From contig NW_006921535.1 of NCBI RefSeq assembly GCF_000340215.1, positions 2,851,663-2,915,662 on the forward strand: a DNA stretch of 64,000 nt, read 5' to 3'. Position numbers and translations under genes: made by a program. The DNA comes from Pseudocercospora fijiensis CIRAD86 (Eukaryota > Ascomycota > Dothideomycetes > Mycosphaerellales > Mycosphaerellaceae). Numbering within the stretch: position 1 is the first letter of the stretch; every line of letters begins with the position of its first letter. This document shows positions 19,371 to 31,200 of this stretch, piece by piece. Under the pieces are notes generated by a model that did not search any database, was not told where the DNA came from, and saw nothing but the letters and a program-made list of their open reading frames with translations.

Positions 19371-19602
19371 CAGTGATGTCCAAACCCCAGTAAGTAACAA
19401 TCACTATCCCTATAGCAATTACTGTGGAAATTTCGAGACGTAGTAATAGTAAGTACTATTTAGTAATTACTATCTATATTGCTATTTCTCAAATCTCGCA
19501 GTAATAACAGCAATTGCTGCTATCATAGTAATCACTTTTGGCAACCACTCTGTCCCTAGGGCAATTGCTGTTTTGGTAGTTGCCAAGGTTTGGACATCAC
19601 TG
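19371..19602. mobile_element. 232-bp hAT-type MITE
   Basis: Perfect 16-bp terminal inverted repeats: CAGTGATGTCCAAACC at 19371-19386 and its reverse complement at 19587-19602. Flanking 8-mers AATTACCT (19363-19370) and GATTACCT (19603-19610) match at 7 of 8 bases. TIRs beginning CAGTG..GTCCAAAC with an 8-bp target duplication are typical of hAT elements. The inside has no frame and many TAGTAA/GCAATT motifs, so this is a non-autonomous copy. Confidence 0.8.
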
Positions 19603-19752
19603 GATTACCTTCTACCATGAGCCAGGTGAGCCTTGCAGAGTCTAAACTGTGAGCGAGGGGCGGTCCGACCACGTCAAAAATGCTATCGTTATTAGAATCG
19701 TAGCCGACTTAATTTAATCTTCGTCTGGTCTCTGCTGTGCCGTTTGCCCAAT

Positions 19753-21062
19753 ATGGCGGTAGTGGCCCTCCTCTTCGGTGATGGCGGCACGACACTGCTT
19801 GCCGTAACTTGGACGTGGACTACGATAGCCACCATTCTCTTCGTCTTGAGGACGTGGTACGCATCACGAGAGCCATCGAAGGAACATGCCTCTTTTTTCG
19901 GCATACGATGGGACTATGCAGCAGTGACAATAGCCTATGTGAGTGAGATACCTCTTCACGACTTTCAGACTATTCGCTGACTTTCGAAGGCTGCTGCGCT
20001 CGCTTCGGAGATCACTACGACCGTTGGCTATCGGATGGCATACTGGACCAAGCCATTGTTAGAAAGCTTGAAGGAGGTCGTACCAACTATCGTGTAAGCT
20101 CACGTCTGGTCAACGCAAGGGTTATGCATACTGATCCAGCACATTCATAGGCTTTCCAATGTCGTGGCGTACGTCAGTATGGTAAAGATGAGTCGCCCAG
20201 CCGCAATATACCTCTGCTGACCCACCCTCTCAGATCTTTGGACGTTTCGCTATTATAGCGCTCTTGCTGTCCTTGCAGGGAACAGCTTACCGCCAATGGC
20301 GAATATCGCTGTGGATAGTCGGCGGTGCCCAGGCTATGGTCCTATTCTCGCATATTATCATCACCATCTGCCAATGCAATCCTCCCCGGAAGCTCTGGGA
20401 CCTAGAAGTTCCAGGAAACTGCCATTTGCAAGTCTTCAGTCAGAAGTACGGTTATGCTTCCGGTTCTGTAGGCGCATTTGCCGACTTCTATCTGGCCATA
20501 TATCCTGCCATCTTCATCATTGGCCCATTACTGAAGCTCCCTCCTTCACTCAGGGTCGGAGTCTGCATCATTCTTGGTGGAGGTCTGGTTGCCGGAATCG
20601 CAGGCATTGTGAAGATGACATGTATCAACGATGTCAAGCAACTGCAGAAAGACTATGCAAGATTCGTGATGTGGCAATTGTGAGTTCTCAAACCCATAGG
20701 TCAGGAAAGCACTAATGTCGTCAAGAACGGAAGCCTGGTTCATCGTCATCTTCGGAACTATACCCACAGTGAAACCCTTCTTCTTGGCCATGGGCAGAGG
20801 TCTCAAATCTATCGGCACTCGGCTCATAAGCACAGGTGGGAATTACAAGTCTTCCAAGCAACATACACAGAGCGTGGCGAGTGGTACTGGCACTTCTGGA
20901 TCCAAGATGGCACACAAGCCCACTCTTCCCAGGAGTACGAGTGAGGTGGCGTTGACTGATCTTTCGGTGATGGGGAAAATGGAAAGAGATTCTTTGGATG
21001 ATGAACGTAATGGGCAATGGCATGATGCGGAAAATGGCCATGCGAGCCAGAGAAGGTGGTGA
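19753..21062 (+). CDS. Rhodopsin-domain integral membrane protein, five exons
   Basis: Exons 19753-19938, 19990-20093, 20151-20172, 20234-20679 and 20726-21062 join in frame to 364 aa; all four introns are GT..AG with CTRAC-like branch sites, and exon 3 is only 22 nt. The product opens with a hydrophobic helix (TTLLAVTWTWTTIATILFVL) and has several more membrane helices, including FAIIALLLSLQG, WIVGGAQAMVLFSHIIIT and FYLAIYPAIFIIGPLL. It carries the CQCNPPRKLWD motif and the MWQLTEAWFIVIFGTIPTVKP segment typical of the fungal rhodopsin-domain (PTH11-related, SAT4 family) proteins. The soluble tail is Ser/Lys-rich. Such proteins are candidate surface receptors or sensors; ligand unknown. Start chosen at the first ATG of the frame. 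Confidence 0.85.
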
Positions 21063-21689
21063 ACTTAGACCAAATACCCATGATGATGCTAATGTATATG
21101 ACTCCGGCGCGGCTTGTGCGATGCTGAGCTGGATAATGAGGAGTGAACGATTCATGAGGATTAGAGAAGCATGGCTTCGTTCGCGCTGGACTTTTACGCT
21201 GAAAAGACCAAAATCTGCTGGTAAGCTATGCGTGGTGAATACATCGAGTACTGAATCAACACAGAAGTTTGCAAGTACACAGACCACAAGTTCCCAAATG
21301 ACGCATAAGCTCAAGAACTGGTGGTCAATGCTTTCTGCATATGCTCGCGCAATTGAAGCGAGGTTAGATTAACTTCAAACTCGAAGTCCAAGCTTCTCTT
21401 AAACACATTCGAGCCGATTCTTTCCCCCGATACCAACACTCGTACTCGGGTCGAGATCGACGAGATGGCACAAAACAATACAAGTGGCACCATCGTCGGC
21501 AGCATCTGGCAAATTCTCCACCACATGAAATCGTTCAGAAGCCGCGGCAATTTGAATGTACGCTGCTAGTTGTACGGGAGCAATGTGGGAAGGAAGGCTC
21601 ATAGCATATCATTCGTCCATGGTTGTGTTATTAAAAACTCACTGCTCCAGGGACTAGAGTTGGAGTTGGGAATGCGAGGACGTACGCGA
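21063..21689. other. Intergenic
   Basis: 3' flank of the rhodopsin-domain gene. No supportable gene on either strand. Confidence 0.4.
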
Positions 21690-21773
21690 CTCTACCTCCA
21701 CTCAGGCCCTCAGGTAGCAAGGCTTGGCTTGAAAAGCCGCCTCGCTTGCGAGGGCCTGAAGACAAACCGCTCT
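21690..21773 (+). repeat. Inverted homologous segment, left arm
   Basis: Read on the plus strand it resembles the reverse complement of 25838-25925: both contain CTACCTCCA.TCAGGC.CTC, GCGA.G.GCCTGA.GACAAACCG and then TA. Similarity is partial. Beyond the TA (21774) the sequence becomes RIP'd. Confidence 0.55.
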
Positions 21774-22296
21774 ATATAAAAACAACATATCGCATAATAC
21801 GACTAATCGATATAATAGCTAGCCGAGGTCCTTATATAGGGCGTATATAGAAAGATGAACTTTAAGAGGTAGACAGAATTGTCGGCGGAATAGGAGTTTT
21901 AGCGCCTCGAGGTAAGCTTAGATTACGATAGTAGCCCTCCTTCGTAAAAGAATAGCGACAACGTTATTTCTTTTAGAGGCTATTCTATAGAGGTTCGAGA
22001 TAGTATCGAGAAGAGGCATCTCTAAGTGTTAGAAGCTATTTAAAGGTGCTATATACCCTCTCGCTACGTTCGAGGGTACGAAGGTTATAGAGATAGCCGT
22101 AAACGACAAAACACGTTTATAGCCGATAATTTTGTTAGTTCTATACTATAGTCTATAGAATAAAGACGCGCTCCTTCTTTATCGAATTATCTAGGTACAT
22201 TCTTATATAACCGATACTATAAAATTTGCCGTTATCGAGTTGCTACCCTCAAGTGAAGGAAATTATCGCATTATAGCTACAGCTACGCCTAATCTA
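21774..22296. other. RIP'd DNA left of the two-gene transposon
   Basis: Strong TpA bias with damaged coding-like stretches (for example KGAIYPLATFEGTKVIEIAV read around 22040-22100) but no complete frame. Probably part of another decayed element. Confidence 0.4.
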
Positions 22297-22493
22297 CTAT
22301 GTCGTACGGCGAACTTGTTAGTACGGTCCGCAGAGCCGCCTCCTCTCTTAAGCCGTATAGGGGTAGGCAATAGGGGCACTTTTACGTAGTTTTTATCGTG
22401 TTTCTTCCTAATTGTCGTCGTCGAATAGAGGATATTCGTGTGTTCGAGCCCCGTACGCGTATTCTGACCGTTTCCGAGTGCTATACTACAATA

Positions 22494-24194
22494 ATGCCGC
22501 TAAGAGAGACACGTGCGAATGCTAGCAAGCCGCTAGTGCGATTAGACGACGAGGTGAATAACTCTACGCTAAAGAAGAAGGTGATCCGCACTCTCGAGAA
22601 GACTATTAGTCTACCGCCAATAAGAAGGAATGCTAATACGGCTTAGCAGGCAAAGGGTGGCTCGAAGAGTAGGTCTTCCGGCGGTAAGAAGAGCAAAGCG
22701 ACTGCCGACCTAATCGTTAATCTACTAAGCAAGGAGACCGTAGCGGCGCCGGCAGAGGAGACTAGCGGTATAGAACCACCAAAATCGGCTGTTTCTTCCT
22801 CCGTTTCGACCTCTATATCCTTCTCTTTTAATGCCGCGTAAGAGGCGGCTACTACTACTAGCAGTACTGCTGCTCTCGCTATAGGCGCCGCTCCTATTAC
22901 TTAACCTAGCTCTTTCTCGGACGAGACCTTCTATTACAAAGGCTAATAGACGGTGTTTAATATAACGAAGAAGGGTGCGGCGGCGCGTACGATAGGAACG
23001 AAGCTAGTAAAGTTCTTATCGGCGAACAAGCAAGAAGCATAGAACGTATACGCGTAGGCGGCGAAGATAGCGAAGTTGAATAGTCTAGCGTCAATCTATC
23101 GAGTTGTTATTCGTACTAGAGCCGACGGTTAGAAGACGGCTTTTACTAGCGACTAGCATTAAGCTAGAGATAATATTGATAGCGATAAGGTCTATAGTAA
23201 TGCTCTAGATTGTAGTAAAGAGTTAGCGCTTGCCTCGCGGAAGAATGTCTTTATTAATATCGACTTCTTAATGAAGCCTAAAGCGATAGTAGCAGCTGGA
23301 CCTTTAGGCGGCAAGAAGTTAGTTAAACCGGCTTCCAATCCAACCTTAATTTAGCTTGCTAACGCCGGCGTTATAACAGCTAAACTCGAGACTTAGAAGC
23401 GGTACGACTATTGGATTATCCGTAACTTTCTATATACGATAAAGGACTGTAATAACTTCTAGAAGGCGGGTGAGCATGCGTGCTAGCGTAACCGGAAGCT
23501 GCGAGATTGTAGCGAGAATCACTTTCCGTTCTTCGAAGCCGCTATAATCGATAGCTATAAGGCTATAGCTTCCGGAGAGTAGAAAGTTAACGAGGAAACT
23601 AGCGCTCTCGAAGACAGGTTGCTAGTAAGTTTAGAGATTAAGTTAATTAAGAGAAAGGTCGAGAATGATATATAGAAGACTGCTATCCGGAAAATGAGAG
23701 GTCGCCGTAGCAGTAAGTCCGACTCCCCTCGGAAGCCTAGAAGTACTAGAATTTAGCCGATTATTCTTAACAACTTTAGTGACGATCTCGGTCGCATTAT
23801 CGACAATAAATTGCAAGGCAGCGGTATAATTCTAGGCATACCTTCTCGCACTCCTAGACGAGCGCTTATTAAGACCGGTCTGCGTAATATTGTGCTGCCG
23901 CGCAATATCGTTTAGTACGAGAAGCTAACGGTAGAATTCTTCGACTAGGTAGCTCTTTACCGCGAATTCTAGGACTATAACTATCTACGGCCTTATATCG
24001 CCTATTTCGTCGGTATAGGCTAGACGCTAGAGACCATCTGCAATTTAATAAGGGACGACTAGCCGGCGGCTCTCGATAAAGTAGATAGTATGCGTTTGAA
24101 ACTGAAGAAAGCGATTGTCGAGTTTATAAGGAAGAAACAGGATGAGGTTATAGCGGCGGAAGCAGCCGCTGCTAAGGAGGGAGAGAATTTCTGA
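22494..24194 (+). pseudogene. Unidentified 566-codon accessory gene of the TIR transposon (RIP'd)
   Basis: From ATG 22494 (MPLRETRANASKPLVRLDDE) to TGA 24192-24194 one frame stays open over 567 codons apart from about twenty TAG/TAA codons, in a pattern that fits RIP at Gln and Trp. Features: a basic N-terminal third with a GGKKSKA-type patch and a Ser/Thr/Ala-rich linker, a middle part with KNVFINIDFLMKPKAI and GKKLVKPASNPTLI, an Arg/Lys-rich segment with Ser repeats (RGRRSSKSDSPRKPRSTRI), and a C-terminal helical, acidic/basic mix ending AAEAAAAKEGENF. No known domain recognised. It runs toward the transposase within the same TIR pair, so it is likely a second transposon gene; its role is unknown. 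Confidence 0.6.
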
Positions 24195-24429
24195 GAATTC
24201 TTAGCTTCGTTCAGGCTGCGATCTTTACATATCTACAATACATACAAACTTGTAATAAGCGGGAGATTCTTGCGGTAATAGCACTCATTTAGCCTATATG
24301 TAATTAATTAATATAATGCGTTAGTTGTAGAACACTAAGCGTGCTAGGCAAAGCTAGCGTTCGAATACATTTATTCGAATCTCTACCTGCGGCGCTTGCC
24401 GTACGCTAGTGGCGACTAGTTACATTACT

Positions 24430-25690
24430 CGAAATCGTTAAAATCTACCTCTTGTTCTTTATCTTCCTTATTATCTTTATTATATAACATATATAGCTCT
24501 TCTATATTATCAAGCACCGACGGCTTATTGTTCTAAGCCTACTATATCTATTAGGACTCTTCCGGGTCGAGTGCTATTATGTTTTGAGCGTCACCGGCCG
24601 TCGATTCGAATTAGGAGGCATTATACGGCAAATCCACCCTATCGACATTATATCTAGCATAAGCGAAGAGTTTACGCGCCCGGCGGCCTCGATATAGGTG
24701 CAAACAATGCAGTAAGTAATCCTAAAAGCCGACAAACTTCGGCAGCTAATTTCTGTGTTTTTTAATAGTCTTCTTTAGCAGGTTGAAGCTGCCCTCGATA
24801 GGATTCAAATCCGGCGAATATAGCGGCAAGTACTCGAGTCTATATCTAGCATCGAGAATCGCCTGCTTTATCCTCAACCTATAGTGAATACTAGCATTAT
24901 CTATAACAAAGATCATCGGCGGACCCTCTTCGAGACAGGGAAGCACCTGCTTAGTAATCCAAGTATAGAAACGGTTAGCATTGATCGATCCTTAGTATAT
25001 ACAAGTATATAGCAAATAGCTATAAACCGTAAAGGCCGGCAGTATACTCTACCTCACTTCTCGCTTCGTATACTGGACATCTACGCATATAATACCCTTC
25101 AAACTCTAACTATACTTCCGCTAACCTGTCTTCTAATTGCTAGCAGTCTTATCGATAAAGACGAGTCGATCTACCGGCTATTTAGCGCACCTAATCGTCT
25201 ATAGAGCCCTTAAGAATAAGTTACGTTCCTTCGCCTGCCGCTTAACCTCCGTTCGGGTATAATCGTACTTCCTTAGCGTCCTACCGATTAGAGAAGGTCG
25301 AAGCTTAACTATACTATTACTACCCTTATCTATAGGCCGTAGCCTAATAAATTCGTCTTAAAGAGCTTGGATTATCTCTATAAAGTAGGCGTCCGGTCGA
25401 TCGTCGAGATACCTAAGGAGAAACTCTTCCTCGCTTATAAGAAGTACGGTATTCGCTCTACTACGCCGAGTGCCTATATTCTCGAGATATAAGGCTCTAG
25501 TTAAGCGCTATTTCTCTTAATAACGATATACTAAGCGGACTAATATTGGAAGCTTTGCAAAGGTATGTATCTGCTTAGCAGTAAAGCCTTTACTAAAGAG
25601 ATTGATTAACTAGCCTTGCTAGTCGCGGTTAATGCGCGCTTTCTTTACTATAGCGGACAACAATACCTCGGAAGGGTCTATACTACTTAA
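24430..25690 (-). pseudogene. Mariner/Tc1 DDE transposase, lightly RIP'd
   Basis: Minus-strand frame with a helix-turn-helix-like N-terminal part (KGFTAKQIHTFAKLP) and a full DDE core. The first Asp is in VFIDKTASN, with a damaged KxGxRKYxWS-like segment after it; the second is in IFVIDNASIHYRLRIKQAIL; the third segment, EYLPLYSPDLNPIEGSFNLL (24800-24860), is nearly intact. A ~67-codon piece (24746-24946) has no stop at all; elsewhere stops are TAG/TAA. The C-terminus is Asp/Glu-rich (NKDNKEDKEQEVD). It is closer to intact than the copy at 3547-4640, but not functional as read. Confidence 0.8.
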
Positions 25691-25837
25691 AAACCGACGA
25701 CACGATATATTAGAGGACTCTAGGCTTCAGAAGGAGGAGAAATAATTAAAAAACCACCAAAATAGCGGTGTGGTTCCTCTCTCGGAGGTGCAGGGTTCTC
25801 CCCGCACTGGACTGACAAGTTCGCCGTACGACATAGT

Positions 25838-25925
25838 AAACGGTTTGTCCTCAGGCGCTTCGCTTACGAAGCCGGCAGGCCGGTCACGTGCACGGAGCGC
25901 CTGAATGGAGGTAGTACTCCCATTC
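25838..25925 (-). repeat. Inverted homologous segment, right arm
   Basis: Reverse-complement partner of 21690-21773. On the minus strand it reads as an open stretch (STTSIQALRARDRPAGFVSE), which the left arm only partly retains. It adjoins the right TA of the 3.54-kb transposon. Confidence 0.5.
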
Positions 25926-26619
25926 TCCCCCGACATCTCACCAAGCGGAACATTAACCGCATACGCAAAAGGATATAAGGGATGTGGGAGATGTATATCA
26001 GAATGCACCGGCTGCCTCGCATTCGATTCGAGAGCCGTATTGCCGTTCGCGTAATGACAGACAGGATTTGGGAGACTGCGGTTTCGAGGATGAGGATTCC
26101 GTCGCGGTGGAGGTATGTGACTACTAGCTTGTATCGGATTTTGATTCTTGATAATGCTGTCTGGTACTTCAAGTCAGCGGTAAGAATTGAAATCGACACT
26201 TAGGACTTCTGGGCCGTCTCTAGAGCTCTCGTACAGCATACCGGTATACCTCGATCCTTCTTCTCCACAGGGCGAACCCGGCCCGAACCCCTCTCCCCAA
26301 GATGCAACGTCAAGATCCTACAAGCATTTCACGACGCACATCGGCCTTCACTTCGTGCCCATCTGCCGCTGATAGTGGCTTGCAGATAATGCACGGCCCT
26401 GGCTGTCGGCTGATAGAATAGGCGGTGATGCTGCACGGTACATCTCGTGGTAGTCGCGTGTCGATAACCTTAGTTCTATGGCGCGCCAACCTGGACCTCC
26501 TCCGTCTGTAAGCTTCACTTCACTTCGACAAGCAACACTTGGCATCTCGGTGGGAGCAACATCTGCCTACTGGGCCACTCGAGGAGGAAATCCACGAGAC
26601 TTCACCTCTCATCTCGAGC
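25926..26619. other. Intergenic, upstream of the split MFS gene
   Basis: Normal composition. No gene could be supported; probably the promoter and 5' UTR of the transporter gene starting at 26620. Confidence 0.4.
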
Positions 26620-28053
26620 ATGGACGGCGATAAGCTGAAAGGCGGCATCGTGATCGGGGCCATTGCGGGCGAAGAAGTGCGACAAGCCAACGAACATGAA
26701 CACAATCTCACATTCCTCGAGGCTTTGAAGCTATACCCGACTGCAGTCTTCTGGAGTATCTTCTTCTCACTCGGCATAATTATGACCGCCTTCGATCCAC
26801 AGCTTCTGGGCCAGCTGTATGCCACGCCGGCTTTCCAGAAAGACTTTGGCTATCAGTACCAAGGCGAGTGGATCATCTCTGCTCCGTGGCAGACTGGTCT
26901 GGGTATGGGCAATCCAATCGGTCAGGTTGTAGGAGCGTTCTTTGCAACTTATCCGATGGAGTAGGTGCACTTGAACGGAGGGAAAAAAACGACGTTTGCT
27001 GACAAAGGGCGTAGATGGTATGGCAGGAAGAGGACTTTCGGTGTGTGCGTGATTCTCACTGCAGCTTTCATCTTCATCCAGTTCTTCGCCCGATCCTTGC
27101 CAGTGCTTCTGGTGGGCGAATTGCTGGGTGGACTGGTGCTCGGCACTTATGCGACCATTGCGCCTACATATGCGTCAGAAGGTCAGTAATGATTGATGTC
27201 GGCGTCGACTTCGTGCTAAAGATTTTAGTCTGCCCCATGGCACTTCGAGGAGTACTGACCAGTTACGTGAACCTCTGCTTCGTCATTGGACAGCTCATCG
27301 CGAACGGCATCATTGCTGGAACAAGCCAGCTTGACACACATTGGGCGTACTCTGCGCCATTCGCAGCGCAATGGTTCTGGCCATTAGTCATTCTAATCGG
27401 CATGCCGTTTGCTCCCGAATCACCATGGTGGCTAGTCCGACAGAATCGTCTCGAAGACGCAGAGCACTCTCTACGACGTCTGGCTTCTCCACGAGTCGAC
27501 GTGAAGCCTACACTAGCGATGATGATCGAGACCGACCGATTGGAACAGGAGCTCGAATCCGGAGTTACATACTGGGACTGCTTCGAAAAAATCAATCTGC
27601 GGCGGACAGAGATCGCTATCGGAGTCTACTGCATTCAAGTCGTTTCTGGCATTTACCTTGTGGGCTATGCAACCTACTTCTTCCAGCAAGCCGGTCTGCC
27701 TACCCGCGAAGCCTTCAATATGGGTGTCGGGTTCCTTGCAGTCGGCTTTGTGGGAACACTCTTTTCATGGGTGCTTCTCATTCGCTTCGGCCGCAGAGAC
27801 ATCTACAACGTGGGTCTTACCATCTTGATGGTTCTCATGCTCATAATAGGCATCCTCGATGTCGTCAAATATAAGAGTGGCGTCATCTGGGCACAGTCAT
27901 CTTTGATGGTTGTGTGGAACTTCTGCTACGACTTCAGCGTCGGACCCGTCTGCTTCGTCATTCTCTGTGAGGTGTCTGCAACCAGAGTTCGAAGCAAGAC
28001 CATTGCCATCGCGACTGCAGCGCAAGCACTCCTCGGCATCGTCATGACCGTTG

Positions 28054-28058
28054 CCTTC
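28054..28058 (+). repeat. Target site duplication, left copy (CCTTC)
   Basis: CCTTC directly before the left LTR, repeated at 35073-35077 directly after the right LTR. Confidence 0.9.
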
Positions 28059-28195
28059 TGTTGAAACTGCTTATGAGAACTGTGAACTGATGATTCTCTC
28101 TATCTACAAAATAAGCTAACTATATCTAGCAGCATGTTTGCTATGTCTTTTATACTGCAGAAGATGTGAGAAGAGTCTTAGACAAACAATCAACA
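28059..28195 (-). repeat. Copia 3' LTR (left)
   Basis: 137 bp, starts TGTTGAAACTGC and ends AACAATCAACA on the plus strand. Differs from the right LTR at four positions; each is a G/A or C/T change at TpG or CpA. Confidence 0.92.
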
Positions 28196-28210
28196 CTCCC
28201 CCTGGCTCGA
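28196..28210 (-). other. Polypurine tract of the copia element
   Basis: On the minus strand CCAGGGGGAG immediately precedes the LTR start TGTTGA, the expected position for plus-strand DNA priming. A second GGGGGAG-type run lies about 30 bp further in. Confidence 0.7.
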
Positions 28211-28248
28211 GCACATCTTCTGCTATCTCCCCCTTAATCGAGGCAGGT

Positions 28249-31200
28249 CTACTTCGTTAGTCCCATACCCTTAAAGTGCTTCTCGAATGTTACTCGCGGC
28301 AAGGTTTTAGTAAGTAGATTAGCTGGGTTTTCCTTTCCCGATATCCATTCGGTTTTAATGTCACTATTAAGAACGCATTCCCGGAGGAAGTAGTAGCGGA
28401 TATCGATGTGCTTTGTCTTAGCGTAAAATTCCGGATTCTTAGACAACCGTACTGCTAATACGTTGTCAATGTTAAGTAGGATAACATCATAATGAAGGCT
28501 CTATTGCCGTAGAGTAGTCGCAATCTCGTTAATAAACCCTTTAAGCTACATCGCCTCTCGAGCTGCATTAGATGCCGCAACGTACTCGGCCTGTATAGAT
28601 AACGTAGCTACTACCTTTTGTCTCTGTAATGCAAAGGATACCGGACTGTTAGCCAGCTTATACAAGTAGCCCGTCCTGGATTTCCTAGTGTTACGGCAGC
28701 CTGCCTAATCGCTATCGACGAAGCTAGTAACCTTAGGAATAACTCCCCTCTTAAAGAACAGGCCTACTCGTAGCGTGCCTCTAAGGTATGCGAAAACATA
28801 ATAGATAGCGTCTATATAAGTCTAGTCGGGGTTAGACGAGAATCCGGAAATAATGGACATAGGATAAGCAAGGTCGGCCCTAGTCTTAGAGGCGAGGAAG
28901 TTCAACTTACCTACTTTAGATAGGAAGCTGTGTTTGAAGTTTAGTAATACAGTGTACAATAGGTCTGCTATTACTAGCGGCTTGTTGTAATCGAGTAGGG
29001 TACTTACTAGTACAATATCCTACATGCCGTATCTTCGGAGGATCTATTCGGCATACGTAGCTTGATAGATATAAATGCCTTCCTTGCTGTGCTCGATTTG
29101 TATGCCTAGGTAATAGGCCACTTCACCCTCGTCGGTTATTTTAAAAGCCGCTGCGAGTTCGGCCTTGCACTTAGCGATTATCTTACTGTTTAGCCTAAAG
29201 ATGTTGACGTCGTCGACGTATACCGTTATAATAAGGCAGCGAGCCTTATAATAGAAGACGCACTCGTTATACTAAGAGACTTTCCATCCGTGCTCTTCTA
29301 GCTATCTACGCAACTTAGTATACTAGACCCGCGGAGACTGCTTAAGGCTATACAACCCCTTTCTTAGTCTTGCGAATAACTGTTTCCCTCGAGGCTAGTT
29401 CGGAATTCCTAGTAGAAGCTGAATATAGACTTCCTCCTCTAGGTCCCTATTAAGGAAGGCGGTAATAAAGTCCATCTAATAACACTTCTATCCTAATACT
29501 GCTATAACCGCAAACAGTGTGCGGTATGCCGCGGTTTTAACAACTCCCGAGTAGGTTTCGGTGAAGTCAAACCCCTCTATCTGCTAGAAGCCTCTAGTAT
29601 ATAGGCGAACCTTATACTTCTTAAAGGAGCTATCCTTGTTGATCTTTCTCCGACATACCTATCGAGTAGAGAGCGCTTTCCGCTTAGCCGGTACTTTGTC
29701 AACGATTTTAAAGGTATTGTTGTCTTAGTAGCTGCCCTATTCTGACCTAATTGCGCCTTCCTAGCCTTCTCTCTCGCTAGATTTCTCTATCTCTACGTAG
29801 GTCTAAGGGACTGGTGCCGTAGCGAGCGCCTCTAGCGATAGGAAGCTAGTTATTGCTATTGCGTCCTCGATGTCCTCGATACAAAGCCTAATAGCTTTAA
29901 GAGCATCTATAGTTAATCCTACGAACTTGAATGCATTTAGCTTAGACTTTGAGTCGAGCGCCTTAGATTCGTTCTCAATATTAGACGGGCTGTCGCTATC
30001 CTCGATTGCTACTGTTTTACCCGTTTGTTTCTGCGGCAACTATAGCTTTGAGGGTTGATAGTGCTCCTTAGGCTGAACGACCAAATCGTTGTCTTTACTA
30101 ACGATAACCTCGTATGCCTCTGTTTTGATAAGCTCCTATATAGTTACCTCTTCGTTAAGGTATTTAACGCACTGCTCGTATCCTTTCTATATACACTAGA
30201 TGTATAGTAGTCCTCTAGGGACAAGAACACATCGTTTGTTTCGGCGTTAGCAGTGTCCGTAAGAGTAGTCTTTAGTGAACTGCATTCGTCGGGGGGCACG
30301 TTGCTGACCTCGAAGCGTAGTATTGTAGACAGTCGCTCGAACGCCATCGGCTGCGACGTAGGTATATGCGATACCGTCTTCGATATATGTAGGGCATACG
30401 GCTTCTCTATCCCCGAAACACCTTCGGTTAGCATTCTTACAGCGTTAGCAAATTATACCGTTGTATAAAAGTCCGTATTGCTCCTTACTTATGTACAAAG
30501 TGTTAAGAGCCTTGCATTGGCTGCACTTGTCGTCTTTACTATACGGGCCTAGTGCTTTGTTGCAGGGCTTGTTGTTCTTCTTATACTAGTAGTATAAGTC
30601 TAGGTATCGGAACTTCTTTTTTCCGGGCCCCTAGTTCCGCTCTAGCTTCCGGTCTAACCCGCTATTAATATCGTCAATCTCTAGTAGGAGCATACCTTAG
30701 GTGGACGGAGTTCCTGCTAGTAACCGGCTGCGCGCCGTACGTCTAAAGTTATAACGACTGTGTATAACCTGCGTGCCGGTCTGCCTAGTACGGGCTAAGT
30801 AGGTGTTGCGAATTCGTCGTAGCGAGGTCGCTACTAAGGGTAATCCCTTATCTAGGTTGTCTAAGAGACTATCGGAGAGGCTAGATAACTTATAGTTGCT
30901 CGATATCTCGATTACCTCTGCCGCTAGGGATTTGGATTGAGATAGCAGCGGCTTTAATCGTTGCTAGGCAGATGTAACGTTCTTAGCTTCCTCAAAGACT
31001 TCTTTAGCATTGTCTATGCCAAACTCGTCATTACTGGCATCCGTTCGCTAAGGCTACATCTTCTGCTTCTTCTTAAAGTATAGAGAGACTATATCCATTA
31101 GTGTATTATCTTCATTACCCGAGTTGTGTGAGTCCTCTAGTTGCACACTTAGCTGGTATACTGCTACAGCAGGCATGCTCTTACTCTTAAGCCGTAGTGA

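Larger units (their letters stand above)
22297..25836. mobile_element. 3.54-kb TIR transposon carrying mariner transposase plus a second gene
   Basis: Terminal inverted repeats of 26 bp at 22297-22322 and 25811-25836 differ at one base (a T/C, RIP type). Both ends start CTATGTCGTACGGCGAAC and are flanked directly by TA (22295-22296; 25837-25838), the mariner target duplication. Similarity appears to extend further inward in weaker form. Inside are two convergent frames: an unidentified one on plus (22494-24194) and a DDE transposase on minus (about 25690-24430). Most of the interior is RIP'd while the right end is less so. Confidence 0.75.

Noticed and set aside
20721..21314. Minus-strand frame over the last exon of the rhodopsin-domain gene
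   Set aside because: Antisense to a well-supported exon and without recognisable motif.
22494..24194. Reassigned TAG/TAA codons (a variant genetic code)
   Set aside because: In-frame TAG/TAA occur only in repeats; adjacent host genes end normally at TAG, TGA or TAA. RIP at Gln and Trp codons explains them.
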